A DNA stretch of 64,000 nucleotides. Source: Cyanobium sp. NS01. Its GTDB lineage: Bacteria > Cyanobacteriota > Cyanobacteriia > PCC-6307 > Cyanobiaceae. Location: contig NZ_CP047940.1 of NCBI RefSeq assembly GCF_014280235.1, positions 496,001-560,000 of the forward strand, read 5' to 3'. Both the position numbers and the translations under genes were made by a program. Below are positions 32,894-42,662 of the stretch, piece by piece. How positions within the stretch are numbered: the first letter of the stretch is position 1; each line of letters starts with the position of its first letter. The notes beneath the pieces are model-generated. The model was given only the letters and a program-made list of their open reading frames with translations. It was not told where the DNA came from and ran no database searches.

Positions 32894-33409
32894 GTGCAAA
32901 GTGCTAGATCTCGGACATTATTGGGGTCGTACGCATGGCTGATCTTTTCAGTTTTCTTTGCCAACGGGAGAGATCGTGCCATCTCCAATGATGGCTGGAC
33001 GCTGGCTGCTAACCGTACCGTGAATGCGAGGTGCGGTAACGATCTCGCCCGCGGCACAGCTTTCACGGGGGGGACGAAATTTCTAGTTCTGGACATATTC
33101 TGACCAGCTAGGGAAAAGATAGAATTGAAGGTGCTTCGCCTGATAATGAATGCACAGACAGCGATAGAGGTAGGGTGATCAGCCTGGGTGCCGGCAATGA
33201 TCGTGTCGTCGGCAGGGCTCAGCCTTCAGGTATTCGCCGTGATGACGGATCTGGAATTCTGATGGGTTCTGGAAGTGGAATGGTGAATGGTGAATGATCT
33301 TTCAGTTAATAACCGCTTCGAGCGCATCGGCGGCACCCGTGGCCGTTCCTTCGCGCTGCGCACCGGCATTCTCGATGTGAATGGGGCCGGTGTGGCCAGC
33401 TTCTTCTGA
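32894..33409 (+). pseudogene. Remains of an RTX-type (Ca-binding repeat) or similar secreted protein
   Basis: Three in-order coding fragments in alternating frames. 32894-33103 reads NDGWTLAANRTVNARCGNDL with a G-T-A-F-T-G-G-T run. About 33115-33298 reads GRVISLGAGNDRVVG, a clear G-x-G-N-D type repeat. 33290-33409 reads VNDLSVNNRFERIGGTRGRS and ends GAGVASFF before TGA at 33407. G-G-x-G-x-D/G-N-D repeats bind calcium in secreted adhesins and haemolysin-like proteins. Multiple stops and frame changes show decay, most likely after the adjacent IS1182 insertion removed the front of the gene. Confidence 0.55.
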
Positions 33410-33436
33410 GTGTTCAGCGCCGCAGAGTCAGCAGGT

Positions 33437-33685
33437 TCAGATCACCTTGTGGTGCCGTACCTGGAGTTCAGAGCCCACCTGGAGTTTTTTGTTGTGGAGA
33501 TCCAGTCCGCGCACCGAGGCCACCTCGCCCTGGAGGCCCTGGGCGGCCATCTGTTCCACAAGTTGCTTGATCAGCTCGATTTCCACCTTGCTCTGGTCGA
33601 AGCCGCTGGGGGTGAGATCAGCCAGGAATCGGCCAATGCGAGAAGCCACAACGTCGGAAGGATTGCTCACCTTGATGATGATCAT
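33437..33685 (-). CDS. Conserved-looking small protein of unknown function
   Basis: 82 residues, no signal or membrane span. IIIKVSNPSDVVASRIGRFL, SKVEIELIKQLVEQMAAQG and GEVASVRGLDLHNKKLQVG suggest a compact alpha/beta fold. I do not know a family name. The regular alternation of hydrophobic positions and the lack of stops support a real gene, although it lies next to the decayed RTX remnant. Confidence 0.55.
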   Translation of the reverse strand: MIIIKVSNPSDVVASRIGRFLADLTPSGFDQSKVEIELIKQLVEQMAAQGLQGEVASVRGLDLHNKKLQVGSELQVRHHKVI

Positions 33686-33751
33686 CAGGCCCGTGGTGCA
33701 GGAATCCGATCGTAATCGGACAGAGCTGCGAGGGACACCCAGGTTGGCGGT

Positions 33752-34144
33752 TCAGCGCAGACCCACTGCCCTCAGCATGGCTCCGTGGCACAGCGCACCA
33801 TGGGAGCAGTAGGGCACCAGGCGGCCGTTGATGCGGGCGCCGCTGACGGCTGGTGCCGCTGCCGCTGCAGGGGCGCTGGCGGCGGTGGCCGGTGCGGGTG
33901 GGGGCTCAGGTGGGGGCACCATGTCACCGGAGGCCGATCCATTCAGCGCATTGAAGGCCGCTCTGTTCCGCTGCACCTGATTGAGAGTGGACTGGGCGCC
34001 TGGCACAGGCACGGTGTTGAGGCTGCCCTGGATCGCGGCCGCTCCGGCGCTGCCCGCCAGGCCCTGGGATTGGGCTGCCGTGGGTGAGCACAGCGCTGCC
34101 AGCAGCACTAGTCGCGGCCAGGCTTGTGGGGAACAGAGGGCCAT
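33752..34144 (-). CDS. Secreted Pro/Ala-rich hypothetical protein
   Basis: 130 residues. N-terminal signal peptide MALCSPQAWPRLVLLAALCS ending near P-T-A-A-Q; mature part with NALNGSASGDMVPPPEPPP and an Ala/Pro low-complexity linker (about 75-100), then a short C-terminal module RINGRLVPYCSHGALCHGAM with two Cys six residues apart. Probably periplasmic or outer-surface. No family recognised. Confidence 0.6.
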   Translation of the reverse strand: MALCSPQAWPRLVLLAALCSPTAAQSQGLAGSAGAAAIQGSLNTVPVPGAQSTLNQVQRNRAAFNALNGSASGDMVPPPEPPPAPATAASAPAAAAAPAVSGARINGRLVPYCSHGALCHGAMLRAVGLR

Positions 34145-34217
34145 TCAGGTGGGAAGAACGAAGGGCAAGCAGGACATGGCAGGTCGCCCTGGGCCTTGGC
34201 TCCCATCCTGAACCAGA

Positions 34218-34673
34218 TCAGGGCTGGGAGGCGCGGCTGGCACTGCCGTAGTCGCTCCAGGCCTTGAGCTCGTCGAGGCTCTGCACCCCCTCCAGCCGTG
34301 GCTTGCCCTCCAGATCCCAGGTGGGGAAGGCGCGCACCTCTGCGGCCTGGCAGCGCTGGCGACCCTCGTCGCTCTTGTCGCACTCCACATAGGGGAGGCT
34401 GTTGCCAGCCTCCTTGCCGAACAGGTTTTTCTGCTGGAAGCAGGCCGGACACCACCAGGCCCCGTAGAAGATGGCTCCCTCGGCCGCCAGATGGGCGCTG
34501 AGCGAGCGCTGCTCCGCCGTGGACTTGTTCAGAGCTTCGCCCACATGGGGGGAAGTGGACCCTGAGTTCGCCACCGCGCTGCCTCGGGCATCGGCGCAGG
34601 CTGTCAGCACCCCCGCCAGCAAGCCCAGGGCCAGGCTGCCGAGCAGGGCCGAATGACGAGGAGGAGCGCTCAC
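34218..34673 (-). CDS. Thioredoxin-fold lipoprotein with CxxC, VKOR-partner-like
   Basis: 151 residues. A signal with a Cys near residue 26 (LLAGVLTAC) implies lipidation. The thioredoxin-fold part has AIFYGAWWCPACFQQKNLFG with the redox pair C-P-A-C, LPYVECDKSD and VRAFPTWDLEGKPRLEGVQS with the cis-Pro (F-P-T-W). This is the module found fused to vitamin K epoxide reductase (VKOR) in many cyanobacteria, where it passes oxidising equivalents for disulfide formation. Here it is separate, and no VKOR gene is in the window. Probably acts in the periplasm or thylakoid lumen. Confidence 0.85.
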   Translation of the reverse strand: MSAPPRHSALLGSLALGLLAGVLTACADARGSAVANSGSTSPHVGEALNKSTAEQRSLSAHLAAEGAIFYGAWWCPACFQQKNLFGKEAGNSLPYVECDKSDEGRQRCQAAEVRAFPTWDLEGKPRLEGVQSLDELKAWSDYGSASRASQP

Positions 34674-34855
34674 CTGGGGTGCAATGAATCAGGCAGCAAG
34701 CTAGACGGGCTGCCCTGCTGCTGGCTCGGCCCCGTTCGGGCTTCCGCCCCGTGCGCCGGCGCCGGATCGCCGCTGCGGCTGAGAGACTGAACGCACTGGT
34801 GGGCCGGATCCCGTCCATCTCCTCCGCCTTCCAGCCTGCCTTCGAGCCCCAGTTG

Positions 34856-35848
34856 ATGACCGCCAACGGCTACCGCGACTACTTCAAGGTGCTGGGTGTG
34901 GAGCGGGGCGCCGATGCCGACGCGATCAAGCGTTCCTTCCGCAAGCTGGCCCGCCAGTACCACCCGGATGTGAATCCCGGCGACAAGAGCGCCGAGGCGC
35001 GCTTCAAGGAGATCAGCGAGGCCTACGAGGTGCTCTCTGACCCGGACAAGCGCCGTCGCTACGAGCAGTTCGGCCAGTACTGGAGCCAGGCCGGCGCTGG
35101 CGGCGGCATGGGCGGCATGGATGTGGACTTCGGCCGCTACGGCAACTTCGACGATTTCATCAACGACCTGCTCGGCCGCTTCGGGGCCAGCGGCGGGGCT
35201 GCCGGCGCGCCGGGGGGCTTTGGTTTCGGCAGTGGTTTCCCAGCCGGTTTCGGGGGCAGCGGCTTCGGTTCCGGTGGCTTCGCCGGCCCCGGCGGCCGCG
35301 CTGCGGCGGTGAACCTCGATGCCGAGGCCAATCTCTCGCTCGGCATTTCAGATGCCTTCCGGGGCTGTGAGCGCACCCTGGCGGTGAACGATGAGCGGGT
35401 GCAGGTGCGCATCCCGGCCGGCGTCCGCCAGGGCAGCCGCCTGAGGCTCAAGGGCAAGGGCAACCTGCAGCCCGGCACCGGCCGTCGCGGCGACCTCTAC
35501 CTCAACCTCCAGATCCAGAGCCACCCGGTGTGGAAGCTCGATGGCGACCAGTTGCGCTCCGAACTGCCCCTCAGCCTCGATGAACTGGCCCTCGGCGGTG
35601 AGGTGCGGGTGGCCACCCCCGATGGCGAGGCCTCCGTGCAGGTGCCGCCGGGCATGACCCTGGGCCGCAGCCTGCGGCTCAAGGGCAAGGGCTGGCCCCT
35701 CAAGGACGGCCGCGGCGACCTGCTGCTCACCCCCGTGCTGCGCCTGCCCGAGACCCTCAGCGAGGAGGAGCGGCAGCTGCTGCAGCAGCTGCGCAGCGCC
35801 CGCAGTGCCGACCCGCGGGCCGGCTGGATGGAGGCGGCCAGGCTCTGA
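34856..35848 (+). CDS. dnaJ: DnaJ-like co-chaperone (CbpA type)
   Basis: 330 residues from the ATG at 34856; the open frame before it is not needed. J domain at about 5-70 with [20 protein letters not shown], the HPD triad in [12 protein letters not shown] and [17 protein letters not shown] Gly/Phe-rich linker ([20 protein letters not shown]) follows, then the two-part C-terminal substrate domain ([40 protein letters not shown]). There is no zinc finger, so it is CbpA-type rather than classic DnaJ. It stimulates DnaK ATPase and delivers substrates. It precedes hemB on the same strand. Confidence 0.93.
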   Translation: MTANGYRDYFKVLGVERGADADAIKRSFRKLARQYHPDVNPGDKSAEARFKEISEAYEVLSDPDKRRRYEQFGQYWSQAGAGGGMGGMDVDFGRYGNFDDFINDLLGRFGASGGAAGAPGGFGFGSGFPAGFGGSGFGSGGFAGPGGRAAAVNLDAEANLSLGISDAFRGCERTLAVNDERVQVRIPAGVRQGSRLRLKGKGNLQPGTGRRGDLYLNLQIQSHPVWKLDGDQLRSELPLSLDELALGGEVRVATPDGEASVQVPPGMTLGRSLRLKGKGWPLKDGRGDLLLTPVLRLPETLSEEERQLLQQLRSARSADPRAGWMEAARL

Positions 35849-35926
35849 GGTGAGGGCGCTCAGCGGATTCTGCGCTGGAGCGGCGACCTGCCCCTCCCTA
35901 GGATCCGCCTCAGCACATCTGGTTCC

Positions 35927-36928
35927 ATGGAGCTCAGCTACCGCCCCCGCCGACTGCGCCGCACGCCGGCCCTGCGGGCGATGGTGCGGGAGCACCAGCT
36001 CAGCGCTGCTGACTTCATCTACCCGCTGTTCGTGCATGAGGGAGCCACGAACGAGCCGATCGGCGCCATGCCCGGCTGCCAGCGCTGGAGCCTGGAGGGG
36101 CTGGTGGAGGAGGTGGGCCGCGCCTGGCAGCTGGGCATCCGCTGCGTGGTGCTCTTCCCCAAGGTGGCCGATGGCCTCAAGAGTGAAGACGGCGCCGAGT
36201 GCTTCAACGAGCATGGCCTGATTCCCCGCGCCATCCGCCGTCTCAAGGAGGTGCACCCGGAGATGGCGATCATGACCGACGTGGCCCTCGATCCCTACTC
36301 CTGCGACGGCCATGACGGCATCGTCAGCCCCGAGGGCGTGGTGCTCAACGACGACACCGTGGAGATCCTCTGCCGCCAGGCCGTGGCCCAGGCCCGCGCC
36401 GGTGCCGATCTGATCGGCCCCAGCGACATGATGGACGGCCGCGTCGCTGCCATCCGCGAGGCCCTCGATGAGGAGGGCTTCGAGCATGTGGGCATCATCA
36501 GCTACACGGCCAAGTACGCCTCCGCCTACTACGGCCCCTTCCGCGAAGCCCTCGATTCCGCTCCAAGGGCGGCCCCGGGCAAGCCGATCCCCAAGGACAA
36601 GAGCACCTATCAGATGGATCCGGCCAATGGCCGCGAGGCGATCCTGGAGGCCCAGCTCGATGAGGGTGAGGGGGCCGACATCCTGATGGTGAAGCCTGGG
36701 CTGGCCTATCTCGACATCATCCACCGGCTGCGCGCCGAGAGTGAGCAGCCGATCGCCGCCTACAACGTGAGCGGCGAATACGCCATGGTGAAGGCTGCCG
36801 CCGAGCGGGGCTGGATCGACGAGCGGGCCGTGGTGCTCGAAACCCTGCTCTGCTTCAAGCGGGCCGGAGCAGATCTGATCCTCACTTACCACGCCTGCGA
36901 CGCCGCGGCCTGGCTGCGGCAGGCCTGA
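35927..36928 (+). CDS. hemB: Delta-aminolevulinic acid dehydratase (porphobilinogen synthase)
   Basis: 333 residues, normal length. The enzyme condenses two 5-aminolevulinate molecules to porphobilinogen for haem, chlorophyll and bilins. Seen are the start block YRPRRLRRTPALRAMVREH, FIYPLFVHEG, DVALDPYSCDGHDGIV, the Schiff-base Lys regions TAKYASAYYGPFREAL and MVKPGLAYLDI, and QPIAAYNVSGEYAM. The family type (Mg or Zn) cannot be decided with certainty, though C-D-G-H-D-G in place of three close Cys points to the Mg/plant type. Intact. Confidence 0.97.
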   Translation: MELSYRPRRLRRTPALRAMVREHQLSAADFIYPLFVHEGATNEPIGAMPGCQRWSLEGLVEEVGRAWQLGIRCVVLFPKVADGLKSEDGAECFNEHGLIPRAIRRLKEVHPEMAIMTDVALDPYSCDGHDGIVSPEGVVLNDDTVEILCRQAVAQARAGADLIGPSDMMDGRVAAIREALDEEGFEHVGIISYTAKYASAYYGPFREALDSAPRAAPGKPIPKDKSTYQMDPANGREAILEAQLDEGEGADILMVKPGLAYLDIIHRLRAESEQPIAAYNVSGEYAMVKAAAERGWIDERAVVLETLLCFKRAGADLILTYHACDAAAWLRQA

Positions 36929-37012
36929 GGCCGCCACGGCGGGCCATCCGCTCTCGAGAGAATGGCGTCCACGTTCTCCGTTCCCACTCCGCATCCCACG
37001 GATCGTGTTGCT

Positions 37013-37495
37013 ATGGCCGGCTCCCATCGAGCGCCCCTGCCCTCCGAGCGTTCCCCGGCGGCTGCCCCCAGGGATCCAGGCGGCGCTGCCGCTTCCCACC
37101 GCCTCGGCCATGTGGCCCTGAGGGTGCAGGACATGGAGCGGGCCACGGCCTTCTACGTGGGCCTCGGCCTGCGGCTCACCTGGCAGGCCGAGGACTGGGC
37201 CTACCTGCAATGGCCCGGCAGCGGCGAGGGCATCGCCCTGCTCAGCCCCACCTACACGGCTGCCGGTCCCCACATGGCGCTCCACTTCCGCGATCGCGCT
37301 GAGGTGGATGCCGTGCATGGCGCCCTCAGCGCCGCCGGCCACGCCTGCGGTCCGGTGCATGACCACCGCGACGGCACGGCCAGCTTCTACCTGCGCGATC
37401 CCGAAGGCAACTGGCTCGAGATGCTCTACGAACCCCCCGGCGGCATCCCCAGCAATGTGGCCGGCCAGGCGCCCATTCCGCCCCCGTTGCCGTGA
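37013..37495 (+). CDS. VOC family (glyoxalase-like) protein
   Basis: About 160 residues from the ATG at 37013; an in-frame ATG at 36962 would add 17. The fold begins RLGHVALRVQDMERATAFYV, with His and a later Glu (NWLEMLYEP) at positions used for metal in glyoxalase I-type enzymes, LRLTWQAEDWAYLQWPGSGE and FYLRDPEGNWLEM. Substrate is unknown. Its stop overlaps the GTG of mutS2 (GTGA), so the two are probably expressed together. Confidence 0.85.
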   Translation: MAGSHRAPLPSERSPAAAPRDPGGAAASHRLGHVALRVQDMERATAFYVGLGLRLTWQAEDWAYLQWPGSGEGIALLSPTYTAAGPHMALHFRDRAEVDAVHGALSAAGHACGPVHDHRDGTASFYLRDPEGNWLEMLYEPPGGIPSNVAGQAPIPPPLP

Positions 37496-39918
37496 ACGGC
37501 AGAGGGCCTGAGCTGCTGAGCGGCATTGAGCAGGAGGCGCTTGAGCTGTTGGAGTGGCCGCGGCTGGCCGAGCAGCTGGCGGGGTTCGCCAGCACCGTGG
37601 CCGGCCGCAACCACTGCCTGGAGTTGCCCCTGGCGGCCAGCCTGCCGGAAAGCCGCGCCCTGCTGGCCGAAACCACGGAGCTGCTGGGCCTCGACGGCCT
37701 GCTGGAGGGGGGGCTCAGCTTTGAGGGCGTGGCTGACATCGCCTCCCTGGTGCTCCTCTGCGCCAAGGGCGGCTGCGCGGCGGGCGAACCGCTGCTGCAG
37801 CTGGCGGCCACCCTGGCGGCGGCCCGTCGCCTGCGCCGCCAGCTCGACGACCCCCAGCTGCGGCCGGTGTGCGCGGCGCTGGTGGCCGAGCTGCGCACCC
37901 TGCCGGAGCTGGAGCAGCGGCTGCGGTTCTGCCTCGATGAGGGTGGCCGGGTGGCCGATCGCGCCAGCCCCGAGCTGGCGGGGCTGCGCCGCCAGCTGCA
38001 GGGGGTGCGCAGCGATCGCCGTGATCGCCTCGCCGAGCTGCTGCGTCGCTACGCGCCCCTGCTGCAGGACACGGTGGCGGCCGAGCGGGCCGGCCGGCCC
38101 GTGCTGGCCGTGAAGGCCGGGGCCGCGGCCCGGGTGCCGGGGCTGGTGCATGACAGCTCCGCCTCCGGCAGCACGGTGTTTGTGGAACCCCAGGCGGTGA
38201 TTGGTCTGGGCAACAGGCTCAGGGAGCTGGAGGGGCAGGAGCGGGAGCTGGAGCAGGCCGTGCTCAGGGAGCTCAGTGGCCTGGTGGGCCAGGAGGCCGA
38301 GGCGCTGGCACAGCTGCAGCAAGTGCTGCGCCGCCTCGATGCCGGCCTGGCCAGGGCCCGCTACGGCGCCTGGCTCGGGGCCGTGCGGCCCGAACTGGAG
38401 GCCGACCCCCTGGCGCCCTTCTCCCTGGTGGACCTGCGCCACCCGCTGCTGCTCTGGCAACAGCGGCGCCAGGGAGGCCACCCGGTGGTGCCCGTGACCC
38501 TCGCCGTGGCGCCGGAGCTGCGGGTGGTGGCGATCACCGGCCCCAACACCGGCGGCAAGACCGTGACCCTCAAGAGCCTGGGGCTGGCCGTGCTGATGGC
38601 CCGCGCCGGCCTGTTCCTGCCCTGCTCGGGCACGCCGCGGCTGCCCTGGTGCGGCCAGGTGCTGGCCGATATCGGCGATGAGCAGTCGCTGCAGCAGAAC
38701 CTCTCCACCTTCAGCGGCCACATCCGGCGCATCGCCAGGATCCTGGCCGCCCTCAGCAGCCCCGCTCCGGGCGCTTCGCTGGTGTTGCTCGATGAGGTGG
38801 GCGCCGGCACCGATCCGGTGGAGGGCTCAGCCCTGGCCGCCGCCCTGCTGCGCCACCTGGCCGAGCGGGCCCGGCTCACCCTGGCCACCACCCATTTCGG
38901 TGAGCTCAAGGCGCTCAAGTACGCCGATGCCCGCTTCGAGAACGCCTCGGTGGCCTTCGACGTGGAGACCCTCTCGCCCACCTACCGCCTGCAGTGGGGC
39001 ATTCCCGGTCGCAGCAATGCCCTCGCCATTGCCCGACGCCTCGGCCTCAGCGAGGCCGTGCTGGAGGAGGCCCAGAGACAGCTCGGCTCCCTGGGCGAGG
39101 GGGAGGTGAACCAGGTGATCGTGGGCCTGGAGAGCCAGCGCCAGCGGCAGCAGGAGGCGGCTGAGGAGGCGGCCGCCCTGCTGGCCCGCACCGAGCTGCT
39201 GCACGAGGAACTGCTGCTGCGCTGGCAGCAGCAGCAGCAGCAGAGCGCCGAGCTGCAGCACCAGCGCCGCCGCGATCTGGAGCGCTCGATTCGCCAGGGA
39301 CAGCAGGAAGTGCGCCGCATCATCCACCGGCTGCGCCAGGGGGGGGAGGCCAGCCGCCCGCTCGGCGAGACGGCCCGCCAGGCCGGCCAGCGGCTGCGGC
39401 AGCTGGAGCTGGAGCACCGGCCGGAGCCTGAGCGCCGCAACCATGGCGGCTGGATGCCGGGGGTGGGAGAGCGGGTGCGGGTGCTTTCGCTGGGCAAGGC
39501 CGGCGAGGTGCTGGCCCTGAGCGAGGCTGGCCGGGAGCTCAGCGTGCGCTGTGGCGTGATGCGCCTCAACGTGCCCCTGGAGGGCATCGAAGGCCTGAAT
39601 GGCGAGAAGCCCTCGCCACCGCCGCCCCCCGAGGTGCAGGTGCGGGCCCGCTCGGGCCTCGGCGGCCGGGGCGCCGACGTGCGCACCGAGCGCAACACCG
39701 TGGACGTGCGCGGGCTGCGGGTGCATGAGGCGGAAGCCGCCGTGGAGGAGCAGCTGCGCCGGGCCAGCGGGCCGGTGTGGGTGATCCACGGCATCGGCAC
39801 CGGCAAACTCAAGCGCGGCCTGCGCGAGTGGCTGCGGGGCGTGGCCTACGTGGAGCGGGTGGACGACGCGGCCCAGGGCGACGGCGGCCCCGGCTGCAGC
39901 GTGATCCATCTGCGCTAG
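37492..39918 (+). CDS. mutS2: MutS2 family ATPase/endonuclease
   Basis: 808 residues, start GTG overlapping the upstream stop. MutS core with clamp region and ATPase: Walker A ITGPNTGGKTVTLKSLG at about 347-360, LVLLDEVGAGTDPVEGSALA (Walker B) and THFGELKALKY. A coiled-coil arm lies at 540-660, then a KOW-like beta domain, and a C-terminal Smr nuclease domain with VDVRGLRVHEAEAAVEEQL and WVIHGIGTGKLKRGL. MutS2 acts on branched recombination intermediates or on collided ribosomes, not in mismatch repair. Complete. Confidence 0.95.
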   Translation: MNGRGPELLSGIEQEALELLEWPRLAEQLAGFASTVAGRNHCLELPLAASLPESRALLAETTELLGLDGLLEGGLSFEGVADIASLVLLCAKGGCAAGEPLLQLAATLAAARRLRRQLDDPQLRPVCAALVAELRTLPELEQRLRFCLDEGGRVADRASPELAGLRRQLQGVRSDRRDRLAELLRRYAPLLQDTVAAERAGRPVLAVKAGAAARVPGLVHDSSASGSTVFVEPQAVIGLGNRLRELEGQERELEQAVLRELSGLVGQEAEALAQLQQVLRRLDAGLARARYGAWLGAVRPELEADPLAPFSLVDLRHPLLLWQQRRQGGHPVVPVTLAVAPELRVVAITGPNTGGKTVTLKSLGLAVLMARAGLFLPCSGTPRLPWCGQVLADIGDEQSLQQNLSTFSGHIRRIARILAALSSPAPGASLVLLDEVGAGTDPVEGSALAAALLRHLAERARLTLATTHFGELKALKYADARFENASVAFDVETLSPTYRLQWGIPGRSNALAIARRLGLSEAVLEEAQRQLGSLGEGEVNQVIVGLESQRQRQQEAAEEAAALLARTELLHEELLLRWQQQQQQSAELQHQRRRDLERSIRQGQQEVRRIIHRLRQGGEASRPLGETARQAGQRLRQLELEHRPEPERRNHGGWMPGVGERVRVLSLGKAGEVLALSEAGRELSVRCGVMRLNVPLEGIEGLNGEKPSPPPPPEVQVRARSGLGGRGADVRTERNTVDVRGLRVHEAEAAVEEQLRRASGPVWVIHGIGTGKLKRGLREWLRGVAYVERVDDAAQGDGGPGCSVIHLR

Positions 39919-39931
39919 AGAGCCGCCGGCG

Positions 39932-41146
39932 CTAGAGATCCGGCAGGCTCAGGGCCGGCTGGCTCTCCGGCGCCAGGGCGTTGCCGGCGGCGTCGAACAG
40001 GCGCCAGCCCGCCGGCTCTGGATCGAGATGGATGGTGTGCCCCGCGGCCAGGCGCTCCTCCGGCGCCACCCTTACCTGCACCAGATGGTCGCCGGCCTCC
40101 AGCCGGCAGCTCAGCAGTTGCTCATTGCCCAGGGCCTCCACGTGCTGCACCTCCGCCGCCAGGTTGCGGTTCGTGGCCGGGGCCAGCCGCAGGTGCTCCG
40201 GCCGCAGCCCGGCGGTGAGCTCCTGGCCAGCCTTGGCAGCAAGCACCTCGGCCATGGGCCCCTCCACCGGCAGCTTGCGGCCCCCCAGCTGCAGCTGCCC
40301 CGCCGCCACGGCGGCGACCGGCAGCAGATTCATCGGCGGGCTGCCGATGAACTGGGCCACGAACAGGTTGGCGGGCCACTGGTAGAGCTCCAGCGGCGTG
40401 CCCAGCTGCTGCAGCCTGCCGCCATTGAGCACGGCGATGCGGTGGCCCATCGTCATCGCCTCCACCTGGTCGTGGGTCACGTAGAGGGTGGTGGTGCCCA
40501 GAGAGCGCTGCAGCTCCACGATCTGGGCGCGGGTGCCGGCGCGCAACTTGGCATCGAGGTTGCTGAGCGGTTCATCCATCAGGAACACGGCTGGCTGGCG
40601 TGCGATCGCCCGCCCCAGAGCCACCCGTTGCTTCTGCCCCCCGGAGAGTTCCTTGGGCAGGCGCTGCAGCAGCGGATCGAGTTCGAGGCTGCCGGCCACC
40701 TGGCGCACCCGGGCGGCGATCCGTTCTTCCCGGGGCGAGCGGACGCGCAGGGGGCGGGGCAGATGCTGGCTGGCCAGGTGCAGCCTGTCCTGCAGCTGCT
40801 GGATGGCGGTGCGGGGCCGGCTGCGCCGCAGCCCAAAGCTCAGGTTGCCGGCCACCGTCAGGTGGGGATAGAGGGCATAGCTCTGGAACACCATGGCCAC
40901 ATCGCGCTGGGCCGGCCGCAGCCCCGTCACGTCGCGCTCCCCCACTGAGATCGTGCCGGAAGTGGGCTGCTCCAGCCCGGCCAGCAGGCGCAGCAGGGTG
41001 CTCTTGCCGCAGCCGGAAGGCCCCACCAGCACCAGGAATTCGCCGTCGCGCACATGCAGCTCCAGCTGCCGCAGCACCTCCACCGGCGCTCCGCCCCGGC
41101 GGGGTGGATAGATCTTGCCGACGCCGTGGAACCGAACCTCCGCCAA
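39932..41146 (-). CDS. ABC transporter ATPase of the MalK/UgpC class
   Basis: 404 residues from a TTG at 41146 with GGGAG five bases upstream (GTG at 41158 is an alternative). Walker A GPSGCGKSTLLRLLAG, Q-loop FQSYALYPHLT, signature LSGGQKQRVALGRAIARQ, Walker B VFLMDEPLSNLDAKLR, H-loop YVTHDQVEAMTMG, then a C-terminal TOBE/OB region. This class energises uptake of sugars, glycerol phosphate or compatible solutes (as GgtA does for glucosylglycerol). There are no permease or binding-protein genes nearby, so it may serve a transporter encoded elsewhere. Substrate unassigned. Confidence 0.9.
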   Translation of the reverse strand: MAEVRFHGVGKIYPPRRGGAPVEVLRQLELHVRDGEFLVLVGPSGCGKSTLLRLLAGLEQPTSGTISVGERDVTGLRPAQRDVAMVFQSYALYPHLTVAGNLSFGLRRSRPRTAIQQLQDRLHLASQHLPRPLRVRSPREERIAARVRQVAGSLELDPLLQRLPKELSGGQKQRVALGRAIARQPAVFLMDEPLSNLDAKLRAGTRAQIVELQRSLGTTTLYVTHDQVEAMTMGHRIAVLNGGRLQQLGTPLELYQWPANLFVAQFIGSPPMNLLPVAAVAAGQLQLGGRKLPVEGPMAEVLAAKAGQELTAGLRPEHLRLAPATNRNLAAEVQHVEALGNEQLLSCRLEAGDHLVQVRVAPEERLAAGHTIHLDPEPAGWRLFDAAGNALAPESQPALSLPDL

Positions 41147-41185
41147 ACCTGCTCCCACGTGGCCCGCTTTCAGCTGGAATCCTAG

Positions 41186-42322
<1,137 letters not shown>

Positions 42323-42327
42323 GGGGC

Positions 42328-42546
42328 TCAGTCGTCGTAGACCCGGCACTCGGGGGCTTCGGGGTTCAGCTCGCAGTACACCTCGAGCGGTGAGGGATCG
42401 TGGCTGTCTTCGGGGTGGTGGGCCTTGTACTCCTGGAGCCCCTTGAGCTCATCCTCCAGATGGCGGGCCTTGCCGAGGTTGCCGGCAGCTTTCGCCGCTT
42501 CCATCTCGGTCTCGTCCTTCTGGATGTGCTCGTCGATGTTGTTCAT
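42328..42546 (-). CDS. cp12: Calvin-cycle regulator CP12
   Basis: 72 residues from the ATG at 42546; an in-frame ATG at 42600 would add 18. The sequence starts MNNIDEHIQKDETEMEAAKA and ends YCELNPEAPECRVYDD, the strongly conserved C-terminal GAPDH-binding loop with its Cys pair. The N-terminal Cys pair of plant CP12 is absent, as in many cyanobacteria. In the dark CP12 ties GAPDH and phosphoribulokinase into an inactive complex under thioredoxin control. Very small, intrinsically flexible protein; clean match. Confidence 0.92.
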   Translation of the reverse strand: MNNIDEHIQKDETEMEAAKAAGNLGKARHLEDELKGLQEYKAHHPEDSHDPSPLEVYCELNPEAPECRVYDD

Positions 42547-42662
42547 GCAGTTGCCGGCCGGGTCGGTCCGAAGCGCATTGACGCCCACCTTACGGGCCAT
42601 GCAAGCCCGGATGCCTGCTGATCGTGGCTCTGTGGTGGGCCGCTGATGGAGCCCTGGCGCCG

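Noticed and set aside
32890-33096. 68-codon minus-strand frame near the RTX remnant
   Set aside because: Antisense to the better supported RTX-type fragment, no features.
35348-37366. 672-codon antisense frame over dnaJ, hemB and a VOC gene
   Set aside because: Crosses three real genes in the opposite direction; no recognisable protein.
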